A stretch of 57,390 bases of DNA from positions 1 through 57,390 of the forward strand of contig JAFREE010000154.1 in NCBI GenBank assembly GCA_019400425.1. The letters are read 5' to 3'. A program made the translations under genes and the position numbers. The notes beneath the pieces are model-generated. The model did no database searches, was not told the origin of the DNA, and saw nothing but the letters and a program-made list of their open reading frames with translations. Numbering within the stretch: position 1 is the first letter of the stretch; every line of letters begins with the position of its first letter. Of this stretch, positions 24,610 to 35,988 are shown piece by piece. This DNA comes from Hymenochaete sp. R1. Taxonomy: Eukaryota; Basidiomycota; Agaricomycetes; Hymenochaetales; Hymenochaetaceae.

Positions 24610-25186
24610 TTAACAGGCAAGTCAGCCTTTCTTACTACTATCGTCTCGAGCATTGAAAATGAAATCACTGTTTTGATGCATCTTCATCAAGCCAAAGTTC
24701 GTCCCTGGTTCATTTCCGATACCCGTTACTTCTACGGCCCCGGTCTAAGGAAAGTCGAGACTTGATTCCTTTCAAATCGGATCTGTTTACAGCGGGGCTC
24801 CATTTGAACTCACTAGCGGACATACCTGCAGCAAGGGACAAGTTCTTGTGCAAATATATGAAAGTTAGATTGGTTATGCCTGATAGGCCTTACGCACTAA
24901 TTTACCCTCAGTTTCGGACGAGTTAGGACAAAACAATCAACTTGCATTTATCCGTTAAAGTCAGTTCGTTCACCATTGACAACAAGAAATGCAGGCCACG
25001 CATCCACTTGGTTTTCCCAAACTTCGGAAGATTTCGAGGCAAATGTATCTCCCGATCCTTTCGACCTTGGAGGATCCTGGAATCGGAGGATACGGGCCGG
25101 GTTCAAATTAATTTACAAAAATCTCTCACGTCCTGGATGACTGATCGTTCCGCGATACCGAGATCCATCTAAATAACCTTCAGCCT

Positions 25187-25632
25187 TTAGGCCAACCTCA
25201 CGTACCCTTTGTTCCGATCAATAATTTTCTCTGCCTCATCCACCACACCGACAGGCCATACGTAATGCTTGACGATGCGTTTCGTAAGTTTGGACGCAGA
25301 AGCGGGTGGGCTAAATCCACAGAGTAACTTAATATTTGTTGCTGAATACGACGTCTGTGTTGCATTGTGGATGTCGTGGGGAAGGAAATCTAGCAATTAC
25401 TCAAAATATACGTAACAGAGGTTGGACCCACGAATAGGACTTCTCTCTTCCTACCGTCACCCTCTCGAACTTTGAGTTCAATGTCTCCGTAAGTACAATG
25501 AAAAACGTTCACATGGTAGGCAGCCATCGTCGTCATCTTTAATATCTCTGCGGTCACAGGTTGTTCATCCCCCCCCCCCCCTCCGAGAGATAATGATACC
25601 ACGGAAGAAGAGACAGTATCATCGGATTTCAT
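25187..25632 (-). other. Possible small gene or remnant
   Basis: Two adjoining minus-strand open stretches (25632-25390 and 25396-25187) read like coding sequence (AAYHVNVFHCTYGDIELK; VVDEAEKIIDRNKGY) but lie in different frames. A junction at TTGCTAG works only with a poor donor and a 39-nt intron. A run of 13 C (25569-25581 on +) encodes polyglycine in the first stretch and could have slipped. Function unknown. Confidence 0.25.
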
Positions 25633-25748
25633 CTCTGCCGACTCACACTACCCAGAACCTTACGGGTATGAAAGCATCAATATGACCACACTGCATGTCG
25701 AGAAGAATTATTTCGGGATAGTTTTTAGCTGGATCTTGCCTTTTTTTC

Positions 25749-26054
25749 TTAATACGACTCCTTGCTCTCATGCAATTTTACTGATCCGCACCTCATCTGA
25801 TGATCCTTATCATTGAAATCTGTAACCTGCGTTCAGGTTTCAAGTCCCGCAACGCAATCTTTGTGCATCTCTCAAACCTTCACCTCGGCGTACGTCAGAA
25901 CCCGTTGATTTTCTCTCCTGAAATGACTTCCGCTCTTTCCGCTCAAGGATGACACGAGTTCCTTGCACTCCGATACGTGTCCGCGGGCATAATAGTCTTT
26001 TCCACCACAGGACACAACAAAGTAGGCCGCTGGTTTGCTTAAAACCCTGCTCAT
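25749..26054 (-). CDS. Tentative small protein, unknown
   Basis: Possible two-exon gene on the minus strand, 26054-25878 and 25826-25749, 84 aa, joined in phase 0 by a 51-nt intron (GTTTGA to CGCAG). It contains AYFVVSCGGKDYYARGHVSE. There is no recognisable domain. It would be divergent from the Cys-rich gene at 26227. The donor is non-optimal, so this is weak. Confidence 0.28.
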
Positions 26055-26226
26055 TTGGCAGAGCAACAGCAGCTCATCTCTCGCAACCGTTCTTCTGATC
26101 TTTGGAACTCTTACCTCCTACGAAGTGACGCTCCCTGTCGTCGATATTTTAGTTTTAGTAAGTCTACACCACTACCGATTACGCCTATCTTCTTACTAGG
26201 GTGTCTTTACTCTGTAGCTCCACAAC

Positions 26227-26571
26227 ATGTGTACCAGAAAGGTTCCTTGCACTTCTTTTTCCTGTGGACACACCGTCCCCATTTCCGAGGGCGAGACGGT
26301 ATGCCTGCATAATTTAAGCTTTTGACCTCAAAATATTGACTTCGTTCACCAGATCGATTGTCGCCACCCCAAGTGTCGACTTTCTTCCGCGCATCCCAAC
26401 GGTCCAAGGCAGTCGTGTGGCCCTAACTGTAACACCTGCATGGGAGCGTGAGTGCATCAATTCATTACACTTATTCACCTATTTGGAGCCTAATAGACTC
26501 TCTCATCCAGGAAACTGGTGCAGATGTATGTTGCTGAGGCGCTTAATGAACCATGCGCCCGGTGCGATTGA
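26227..26571 (+). CDS. Small cysteine/histidine-rich protein (75 aa)
   Basis: Three short exons, 26227-26298, 26353-26447, 26511-26571, all with canonical GT-AG introns and matching phases; 75 aa. It begins MCTRKVPCTSFSCGHTVPIS, continues DCRHPKCRLSSAHP and CGPNCNTC, and ends with a helix-like QMYVAEALNEPCARCD. The Cys/His spacing (CGH, DCRHPKC, HP, CxxxCxxC, CxxC) resembles a zinc-binding knuckle. There is no signal peptide, so it should be intracellular. From memory, similar small CGH...DC...C proteins occur in mushroom genomes without assigned function; that is recall, not a search. Confidence 0.68.
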
Positions 26572-26880
26572 GACACCCGCTGCAGCATGTTACCTTGCAA
26601 ATCAACAAGGAGCGCGATGATCCACGATATGTAGTATGCCCAATTCTCTCTCCTTTTCATTTTCTCTGTAAGCCTTGAAGGCCTGTTGTGTTAGTATTGT
26701 TGTCGTTGTTGTAAATCAGAATTTGTGATCGTGTTTACTCCTTCCGTGCGGAAGCAAATCGTGCTTTATGGGGAAAGAATTGCATCGGTGCCGATCACTG
26801 AGCACTTACCTCCGTGAACAAACGAATCGAGCACCAACCATTGTACTTTATCTGTCTACTACCCCCATCGATTACACATC
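26572..26880. promoter_or_regulatory. Short intergenic region before URC4
   Basis: 309 bp containing the 3' end of the Cys-rich gene and the URC4 promoter. A TTG-rich run lies near 26690-26715. No coding signal. Confidence 0.4.
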
Positions 26881-28510
26881 ATGCCCACTACAGACCAAGA
26901 AAGAGCCAAATACCTTCGTACCCTCCCTGCTATACGCGCTCAATGTCTTGAGGTCCATAAGCTTGCGGAAGAGGGCAAGCTCGAGTACTTCGACTACCAT
27001 CCTGAAAAGGAAAAGGACGCTGTTGACTATTGCTTGAAGGTCATAGAGGTGAGTATATGCGACTTTCACTAAAACAACGCAAGTATCTGAGTCTCTGAAT
27101 AAAGAAAGACTTTGGTAAAGAATATGACAAGGTATGTAGAGCCGTCGTACAAGTTTCATCGTGGCTAATCTCTGACCTCTGCCTCCGCAGATACCGCCAC
27201 ATGGAAGGTGGCGTCACCTGGATGCTGGTCGGCCTCGCATCGACCCCCTGCTCAAGAAGTGGAAAGATGTAGACGAAACAGAAAGATGCAAGCGCATTAT
27301 CGATCTGTTCCTGGTATCCGTGTTGCTCGACGCCGGAGCTGGCAAGAAGTGGTACTTCACGGAGCCGGAGACCAATGACAAATATGGAAGGTCCGAGGGG
27401 CTCGGAGTCGCCAGCTTTCACATGTTCGTGAACGGCATTTTTTCAGGCGACAGCAAGCAGCCGTATCGCGTCGATGGTATATCTTTCCTTTTCCAACGTC
27501 ACATTTTTAATATTGGTCTCATATTACTTTTTAGCTAGGGGACTCGAGCATCTGACTAAAGACATTGTTGCGAGGGAGATGCAAGTGACGGATAACAAAC
27601 CAATGGATGGTTTGGAAGGAAGAGCAGGTTTGCTTCAGAGGCTCGCAGGCGCTCTCAAGAATCATGCCAAGTTCTTCGGTGAAGATGCAAGGCCCGGAAA
27701 CCTCATTGGCAAGCCCAATTTCTCCCAAATAACATTTGCTGGCAATGTACTGACGTAAATTGGTAGATTATCTGAATATGAAAGCGTCGGCTAATAACAA
27801 GGTTCATGTTAAGGAGTTGTGGACCGTCCTCATCGACGGCTTGCAAGAAATCTGGCCGGATTCTCGTGCAAAGCTCGGTGGTGTCTCTCTCGGCGACGTA
27901 TGGGAATGTTCCGTCTTGCCAGGGGGAAACAACCTTGTGCCATTCCACAAATTATCCCAGTGGCTTTCCTACAGCCTGCTCGAACCACTTCAGAAGCTTC
28001 TGCACATGCAGTTCGAGGGCTTGGATGACTTCACAGGTTTGCCGGAATATCGTAATGGTCAGTAGAGACTCTCTCTCTGGATTTCTTTTCTAGTACCTGA
28101 CCGACGCACTCTGTTTGCTTCGCACAGGTGGTTTGCTGATCGACACTGGTGTCTTGACAATGAAAGGAGACAAGTTCCAGGAAATCCGTCTCAACCCTAA
28201 AGACACGTCCGCGCCTCCATTGTTGAAGCCATCTCATCCAGCAATCGTCGAATGGCGTGCGATGACCGTGATAGAACTGTAGGCCACATCCCCTTCCCCC
28301 GTATGCCGACCGAACTTATCCATACTTCCATCATCCAGGGATAGGCTCGCTAGGAAAATTAATGAGGCACTCCACGTGGAACCAAAGTTGACCTTGGCTC
28401 AAATACTTGAGAGTGCAACTTGGAAGGGAGGCCGGCAAATTGCTGCGGAGAAACGACCGGAGACGAAGGGTCCGCCCATTGACATTGATAGCGATGGCAC
28501 AGTTTTCTGA
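26881..28510 (+). CDS. URC4: URC4-type uracil catabolism protein (DUF1688)
   Basis: Seven exons: 26881-27048, 27105-27131, 27191-27476, 27535-27708, 27767-28057, 28128-28278, 28339-28510; 422 aa. Conserved blocks are IPPHGRWRHLDAGRPRI, DLFLVSVLLDAGAG, GRSEGLGVASFHMFVNGIFS, ARPGNLIDYL, LGDVWECSVLPG, LTGLPEYRNGGL-like FTGLPEYRN-GGLLIDTGVL, and HPAIVEWRAMTVIELDRLA. The family (Urc4/Urg3) is needed with Urc1 for the URC pathway of pyrimidine use in fungi; its exact reaction is unsettled. Exon 2 is a 27-nt micro-exon. The fourth intron (27709-27766) has a GC donor (GCAAGC): only this restores GNLI-DYL. Confidence 0.92.
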
Positions 28511-28654
28511 AGCACGATGCACTTAACAAAAAAATAGTCACTTAGCAATTAGTATTAACCCCCGCTGTATAAAAACCAGATTTAATTTATAAAGGTACAA
28601 AACGATGAGGAAAGAAAGAAGTTCCTGTCAGGGTGAGAAACGACGACGAGCTGG

Positions 28655-31600
28655 TCATCGGGACCTTTTGAGTTCGCGCGCCAGGCGCCAGCACAACACA
28701 AATGCAAGCAGCGCAGCAATGCCTCCTAGCCTGAAAACACGAATAGAATGACACAATCGCTAGTTAGTCATTGCACCCACATTCAGACTTGCACCTGATA
28801 AACGGAGCGGAGAAAACAGGACTAAACACTACTGAATGCCGAGGCTCACCGGAATACAATCGCGACTGAATTAGCGCTGCTCGATGCGGCCTCTTGTCTG
28901 GCTAAGACACTTGCGTGTGCGTGTCTCAAGACGAATCGCACGGGCCCATTCGATTCAGCCATGTCCAGGTCCATGGTCGCGCTTGTATCCGAATACCGTC
29001 CTTCGGAGGTGCCTCCGGACGGCGCAGGTGAGGAGTCGGAATCGGAGTCCGAGAGAGCGAACACGAGCGACGTCAGTGCCGTCGATATAAACTGCGGAAT
29101 CACGATGAACAAGTTGTGTATGCCCTGTCGATCTCGGAGTCAGTTATCTCATGCCATGTCGTGCCAAACACACGCAAAACGCATTTTCATGTGCCCAGGT
29201 CAATCCCATGAGGAGATCGGAAGGCCGGAAAGTGGCTTGAAGGGGAAGTAGCGAATGTATGAGAACGAGCCACGTACTATAATAACACCGGACTTTGCCT
29301 GCAAGCCTCCCCCTGGCTTTTCGCGTTGCACGCGTCCGAGGCCTGCTGTTTCTCCATAAGCATCGCGCTCGTCGCCTTCATCACCATCTCCGTCCAAAAC
29401 GAGAACACGACTCTGGCGCGCCGCTCCGTTTCCCAGTATTCTGTTCCCTTCAGAAGGCGCGGAGTTCGAAGTATTGTTCCGAGCGTTGTCAAACCCATTC
29501 TGCCGCGGAGTAGCATCCAGGTCCAAAGATGAGGCCCGCGTAGATGAGGCATAGTTATCTGCGAGCGACCCCACGCCATCACCGTCCGTAGCGATACTTT
29601 TAGATACTGGTTTGAGCTCAAAGATATCTTCGTCAAACTTGCGTTGATGACTGGGTGACGTCAAAGGCGGCTCGATTTCGGGATGGACTTCCATAAGACG
29701 TTGACGTTCGGCATGTTCTGGGTCTTCGGCATCCCAAACGACGTCCGAGCGCCCTAGGCTAGGTTCCTGGGAAAGGCGCGTAGAGTGAACCTCGGTGAGC
29801 CGGATAGAGCCGTTATCGTCAAAGACGTCTTCAGTTGAAGATGCGAGGATTTCTTCTCCAAGCTATCGTCATCGGAGATATACAAATATGTGAGAACAAA
29901 TAAAGGGTGCACATGTTACCTTTTTCTTTAAATATCGGCACATGTTTTGCATGAGGACGCACCAAAGTAAAAGGCGCCCACTGGGTAACAGCCCATGAAA
30001 AGCCAACCAGAGTGATTAAAAAGGAAGCACTCCTCGAGGTTGAGACAAAACTGTAACGGAAATTAACATGGAATCCGTCAATGATGGGATTTGCAGATAT
30101 AGCACAATGCGAGTCCCGGAGCACCACTTACAAGGTGGCGACCATGCACAATGCAAACAGGAGATGCGAAGCAGCCCACATATCGCATAAATGGATACGC
30201 TTCAATCTCTTGAGGAGCGAGTCTTTTCTCAAAGCTCCGCTCGATATTCGCAAATCTCCGGTGTCCGCATTACTCTCTTCTTTCACAAAAAGAGGAAGGA
30301 TGAAGTTGGCGGCGAGAGCCATGACACCGAAATAGAAAAAGGCCCGGGAGCCGATGATGGTTGCCTCGTCATCTTGGGCATCAAATCCCGCTGGACTTGT
30401 AGGCGTGTCCTGTTCACTTTTGAAAAGATCTCCGACATAAACGGTCGTGTAAAACAGAACTGGGAACCATGCAAGCCACGCGCTGGGGAAGAAGGCGACG
30501 ATGTGAGTCTTGTATGTGGGACAACAGTGAGATCACGAACAAAAATTGGATAAGGCACTTTAAAAGGAAATAAACAATAAGTTAAAATACGAAGAACATG
30601 AAGTCACCCACAATTTGACGAATGACGCGAGGCAGAGTTAAAATATTGGACCATATTTCTTTAATCTCTTTCCCCAAACCTTTCTTCGCTTTCCTACAAT
30701 TTATTCATATAAGCTTACACGTATGCACCTTCACGCAACATGAACACTCGCGAAGACGAAATAAGGACCTTTTCCTTCACGGTTGCCGCCGTTGTTAGCT
30801 GGGTGGCAACCAAGAGGAAGGCAGCCAAAGACGAAAGAGCCTGAATTTCGGTTCTCCCAAGGAAAGGAATGGCGGATGCGAGTTCAACATTGCCACTTTA
30901 TTTGAAATAGGTCACTAAAATTCCCGAGGAAACATAAAAAAAGTCTGCTCACATGAAAAAGCCAACAACGCTTCCAAGGCCCATCATCCTCGCTGCCCAG
31001 GCGTTCGCATCAGGTTGTGACTCGAACGGAACGATATCTACTATGAGAGCTCGGTCGACTGCTTGCACAGCGTTGACAGAAAAGTCGATTCCATACAGTG
31101 CAATGACAGCGAAGACGATTGTTAAGGTGTCGTTCTGTATACTCTTAGCGCGTCATAAGGTTAACAAGTTTATGGGTGGTGCATACAATTGAGGTTCCCT
31201 CCGTCGTGAATATGGATACAAATGGACGGGTAAATCCAAGGAGGAGCATAGAGAGGGCGCAGACGACGGAACCAATCATCATGTAAGGTCTCCGACGTCC
31301 AAAAGATGACTTGGAGTCATCAGCAATAGCACCTACATGCCCCGGTTACGTACTAGACCACTAAACATGTGCTAAAAGAGCTCACCGATGAGAGGCTGGA
31401 CAATGAGCCCCGACAGAGGTCCCGCAAGGAATGCAATGGCCGTATACGATTTCGATAGTCCCAACCGGATAAGATACGGCGACGCTGCGTATGTAGTTCA
31501 CTTAGCACTCTGACACCGTCTCTATAAATATTACACCAATGCTAACCCTGCGACATTTCGACACTCCAAAGTATCTGTACACCCAACAACCCGACCGTTA

Positions 31601-31709
31601 ATAATGGCAGTTGAATCCACTTCGGTCCTAAGATCCTCGACATGCCGGCCCATTGCGTCTCGCCGTCTTCAGCTTCTTCGGCTACTGGTATACTGCTGAA
31701 ACCAGTCAT
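28655..31709 (-). CDS. SLC45/SUT-type sugar transporter (MFS)
   Basis: Twelve exons on the minus strand: 31709-31547, 31484-31386, 31332-31187, 31134-30953, 30895-30719, 30693-30612, 30557-30541 (17 nt), 30482-30132, 30050-29963, 29862-29278, 29124-28850, 28730-28655; 746 aa. Family marks are GLIVQPLIGAIADDSKSSFGRRRPY, LYGIDFSVNAVQAVDRALIV (the SLC45/Sut1 signature) and AWLAWFPVLFYTTVYVGD. It should carry sucrose, maltose or related sugars with protons across the plasma or vacuolar membrane; substrate unknown. Long hydrophilic loops interrupt the late helices: about 190 residues after WAPFTLLGEEIL, rich in Asp/Ser/Asn, and a DSDSDSSPAPSGG loop before the last helix. The C-terminus is short and basic (RELKRSR). 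Confidence 0.9.
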
Positions 31710-32654
31710 TCTTTATGTTGCGCGTTTGAGCGCGTGCAGATATACCGCCGCTCCTTGAGGGTCGAAGGTTAGGGATTGCGCTCGCTCTGACGCTTTGCAA
31801 CTTCAGGCACGCGACGATCTTCGACGACGTTGCAGTCCAGAAGTCCAAATTTAGCAAATGATCGACAGCGTAAAGGAAAAAGCCGACGGCGCACGCAATT
31901 CAGCGAACAAAACCTGCCGGTAACCTTTCTCCTCCCTCTTACTAGCTCAGCAAATGGTGATTTGAGCTTACCCCAGTGGATGAAGTATATGTCCAGTTCG
32001 AAATAATCATGCTTCTGGTGCTTGATATACATTCTATTCTTTGTACAAAATTCCGGTTAGGTGCCGTTGTCTCGCCGTGTCTGTAGGAAAGACTTGTGTA
32101 CATCAAGAGGGACGGCATGTGACACGTGTCCATGTCAGTGAGTGACTCAACATACACTAGTATCCCGGAGCTCGTGAACTTGAATGAGAATTGAACTGCT
32201 TACCGAGTTAGGTCGGGTGCTTCGCTCAAGACTCATGAAACTAGGGCAAATGCGGGATGAGTCTAACCCATTTTGAGATACGAGAAATATGACATTTAAA
32301 GCTGAGTCCGCATTCTGTACCTCAGATAAGACGAGGAAAAGGAACAGACCAGTCTTTCTACGGTAGACGTGCGGGAGAATTGGCCATGAGCTTCTGAGCT
32401 GAAACGAAATGACAAACAATGACAAAGAAAGTCCGATGGGAACCGCGTCTTGTTCACGTGACTATTTTCCCGGCCCTTTGATTCGTTGAGAGAAAGATGT
32501 CCGAAATTATGAGATTGACTCGCCTAATCGCCGACCGCCCAATCGTGTCCGTAACACACTCGGTATCCCGCTCCCCCGTCGTTGGCAGCCCTGAGCAGCG
32601 CTCTTCAAGCTGAAGCCAGTCCCATAGTGCTCTTAGGAAGATTGACTTGTTGCA
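31710..32654. promoter_or_regulatory. Divergent promoter, transporter/ferredoxin
   Basis: 945 bp between two start codons. CACGTG boxes lie at 32123-32128 and 32455-32460 (195 bp before the ferredoxin start). Minus-strand open frames here, such as 32425-32147, show no domain, so I call no gene. Confidence 0.4.
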
Positions 32655-33604
32655 ATGTCTCTCGGTGGTCCTCTGGCTGGTTTCGCGCGATCGTGTTCGA
32701 GCTGCAATACAAGTAGACCGTTGGCACTGGTACGCGCGGCTAGCAAGAGGCGTTTTTCTTCATTGTTGGCGTCAGCAGTTTCTCCAGCTCGAAGAAATGT
32801 ACCCCGATCATGTCTAGCATCGAATCCGAGCGGGGCTTCATCGTCGAGAACCAAGTGGAGCCCCTCGTCGTTGTCGGCGCGGATGGTGGATGGGAGGTGC
32901 TGGTCCGTGTCGAAGCACGTTTTAGGCAGGAGAGAGATTCATGCCAGTGCGGGTGCGTGTATTTCTTTGATGCGTGTTGATTTTTCTGACCTGAAAGAAA
33001 ATTTCGGTAGTACGACAACACGGTGGAATTGAGAGACCTGCACCTGGTACTGGGTATGATTATTCACAACCACATATTTCTACATTCCCCACATAACACG
33101 TCTCTTTTCACCCCAATAGGATCAAAGTACACTTCCGCGACTCCAAAAACCAACTCCTCAAAACCGTCGAAGCAAACGAAAACGACGACATACTCTCCAT
33201 CGCTCATGAATATGACATCGACCTGGAAGGCGCCTGCGAGGGCTCGGTCGCCTGCTCAACCTGTCACGTCATCTTGTCGCCGGAACATTATGATTTGTTG
33301 CCGGAGCCGGAGGATGACGAGAATGATATGTTGGATATGGCGTTTGGGTTGACCGATACGAGTCGGCTGGGGTGTCAGGTGAGTCGGAGACTTGTTTGTA
33401 TGTGCCTGTATTTGGGCTAAAGGTGCATTTTTTTGCTGTAGGTGAAATTAACAAAGGATATGGATGGAATAACTTGTACACTTCCCGCTGCGACGCGAAA
33501 TATGTACGTTGACGGTGAGTATAATATCTTTCTCGCCTCGAAGTCCACGCATTCTAATTGCGTATCCTCTTCTCCAAACCCTAGGTGCGAAACCCACACA
33601 TTAG
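32655..33604 (+). CDS. YAH1: Mitochondrial adrenodoxin-type [2Fe-2S] ferredoxin
   Basis: Five exons, 32655-32952, 33011-33053, 33120-33378, 33442-33514, 33585-33604; 230 aa. The N-terminal ~90 residues are rich in Ser/Arg/Ala with almost no acidic residues, a mitochondrial presequence. The ferredoxin domain follows: ERPAPGTGIKVHFRDSKNQ, then cluster ligands C153, C159, C162 (ACEGSVACSTC) and C199 (LGCQ), then VKLTKDMDGI. This matrix protein passes electrons from ferredoxin reductase to Fe-S cluster assembly, heme A and ubiquinone synthesis. The gene symbol follows the yeast orthologue. It ends about 300 bp from the convergent ETF-QO gene. Confidence 0.95.
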
Positions 33605-33906
33605 AAAGGTGAATCTTTCGAAGGATAAAGCATTTTCAATGTTGTCGTTGTTTACAAATCCATCTAATTCATTTCCACTAGTCGTCTTATGCTTTTCACT
33701 TCGCCAGCTTTTGTGTTCGCCTTTGAACTTGCTTTCCTTCCCGAATTAATTATGGTTAGATAATAATATACAGACGACCCCTGCTCAATACGTTATATGG
33801 ATATTTGGTTGGGTGTCAAAACGAGTGACGTTGAAGCCACGGAAGCTGGGCATGTAATCCTGCACGTTATGTAAGTGCTAAGAGAGGAATGGGATGATGT
33901 GCATGA
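33605..33906. other. Convergent intergenic region
   Basis: 302 bp between ferredoxin and ETF-QO. AT-rich. It could contain a last short ETF-QO exon if the 3' end is spliced (see that entry). Confidence 0.4.
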
Positions 33907-35988
33907 TCAGCAATTATCTATGGGTGTGTATGAAACATAGGGCAACATACTGTATTTAGGTCCACCTCCGCCCTCTGGGACGGTCCAATTGATATCTTGT
34001 GTCGGTACTTTCACGTCGCAAAGCTTGCAGTGAATGCAATTCTGCATTAAAAAGAATTGTTAGCCCCCTCATGATATTCCGTTCACACTATAGAAAGATA
34101 TTCCGCAAACCTGCGAGTTGATCACGAATTTCTTCCCTTCGTATCCTCCCCCTTCTTCCCTCCCCTCCACACCCTCATCATCAATGTACTCATACACGGC
34201 CGCAGGACATGCCCTCCCTAACAAGCCGGCATACTCTTCGACGTTCGCCTTCACGTGCGCAGCGCGCGCCTGAGTTCCAGGTGGAAGGCGAAGATGCACA
34301 GGCTGGTCTTCGGCATGGTTTGTGCCTGTGAGAGCGACAGAGGTGAGGATATCGGTTGAAAGGGGGGATTGGGGAGGCGGATAATTAATGGGTTTGCTTT
34401 CGCTGTGCATGAGTAAGTGGACAAAGGGAAAGAATGGTTGGAGCATATGGATGAGTGCATGTACTGTGAGGGTGAAAAGAACTGAAGGGTGCATACCTGG
34501 AACGTTTAGTGTGTGAAGCATCGGGTGTCTTCGAATTCCGGAAGGTCCACGGTGTCCGACCTTTCAAGAAGAGCGAGTCCAAACCAGAGTACGCCATGCC
34601 TCCCCAAATTCCAAGCGACGTATTGAAGCTAGGTCGTAAATTTCGGACCTCCTTCAAGTCATCCCATATCCAACTCTTTCTTAGCGCTTCATCGTAAGGC
34701 GCCATATCCGCCGCCTTACCATCTTCTCCTTCTGTCTCTGCATTCTCAATTGCAGCAAACGCAGATTCAGCCGCCAGCATCCCGCTCTTCATCGCATTAT
34801 GTGTCCCTTTGATCTTCGCGATATTCACAAAGCCCGCCGAACACCCTACGAGTGCACCGCCCGGGAAATGTAGTCGAGGTACAGACTGTATTCCACCCTC
34901 ATTTAGCACCCTTGCCCCATACGCGACTCTCTCGCCGTCTTTTAATAAATCGGAGAAGTACGGATGGTGCTTCATGCGTTGTAGCTCCTTGAACGGACTT
35001 AGGTACGGATTTTGGTAGTCGAGGCCAATGACGAGACCCAGGGAAACGAGACCTCCGTCCATATGATACACCCATCCGCCACCGTACGTTTTATAATCCA
35101 ATGGCCAGCCCATCGTATGCACAACTTCACCAGGTCGGTATCGGCTGGGATCAACCCTCCACACCTCCTTCACACCAATACCGTATGTTTGTGGGTCCAC
35201 GTCATGCCATAGGTCGAAGTGTTTGCTTACGCCCTTTGTAAGTGAGCCTCGTGCACCTTCAGCGAGAAGAGTAACTTTGGCTTTGAATGTCATACCCGGT
35301 TCAAAGGAGTCTTTCATACGGAAATCGTGGTCAAGTCCGACGTCATTCGTGATCACGCCCTGCACGGAACTCTTGTCCTTGGAATACAAGACCTGGGCTC
35401 CGCCGAAACCCGGATAGATTTCGACACCAAGCTCTTCGGCCACTGTACCGAGCCAAGCTGTGAAACGGGAGAGGGAGACGATGTAATTGCCTGAATTGTT
35501 CATTTGAGGAGGGTGCGGGATCGGGAAGGAGGCGGAGCTGGTGAGGAAACGCATGGCGGAGGATGTTGCGGGTTGGGTGAGGGGGTGGCCTTCTCTTGAT
35601 TTCCAGTCCGGTAGAAGTTCGTTTAAGGCTCGAGGCTCTACGACGGCTCCGGAGACAATGTGGGCCCCTTGTCGATGGAGTATGAGCACCTGCTTTATTT
35701 GTTTTATATGTAGTCTCACTCACCAACCTCAGGACCTTTCTCGAGTACAACCACTCGGATGTCTTTCCCCTTTTCTTGTTCAAGCTGCTTTAGACGAATT
35801 GCGGCGCTGAGACCTGCAGGTCCAGCTCCAACGATACAGACGTCGACTTCATCCTCCGCTCGTTCAACGTTTGTTGGGTCAAACTTTTCCCGTTCCGCCC
35901 ATAGTGGTCTCGATGAATGGAGAGTCCGTTGAAGTACTTTGCTACGTAGAACGCTCAGAGGACATTGGCGAAGCCGAAGTAGGGGCAT
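33907..35988 (-). CDS. CIR2: Electron-transfer flavoprotein:ubiquinone oxidoreductase
   Basis: Four exons on the minus strand: 35988-35724, 35667-34497, 34402-34111, 34041-33907; 620 aa. This inner-mitochondrial-membrane flavoprotein passes electrons from ETF to ubiquinone, linking fatty acid and amino acid oxidation to respiration. A presequence ([17 protein letters not shown]) precedes the FAD-binding [18 protein letters not shown] and [20 protein letters not shown]. Substrate-domain blocks include [41 protein letters not shown] and [20 protein letters not shown]. [4Fe-4S] ligands are C544 ([11 protein letters not shown]) and C578, C581, C584 (NCIHCKLC). After PEGGGGPKY the end is ambiguous: it may read through to the stop at 33907, or splice at GTATGT to a last short exon ending at 33816. 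An in-frame ATG at 36135 is a less likely start. Confidence 0.94.
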
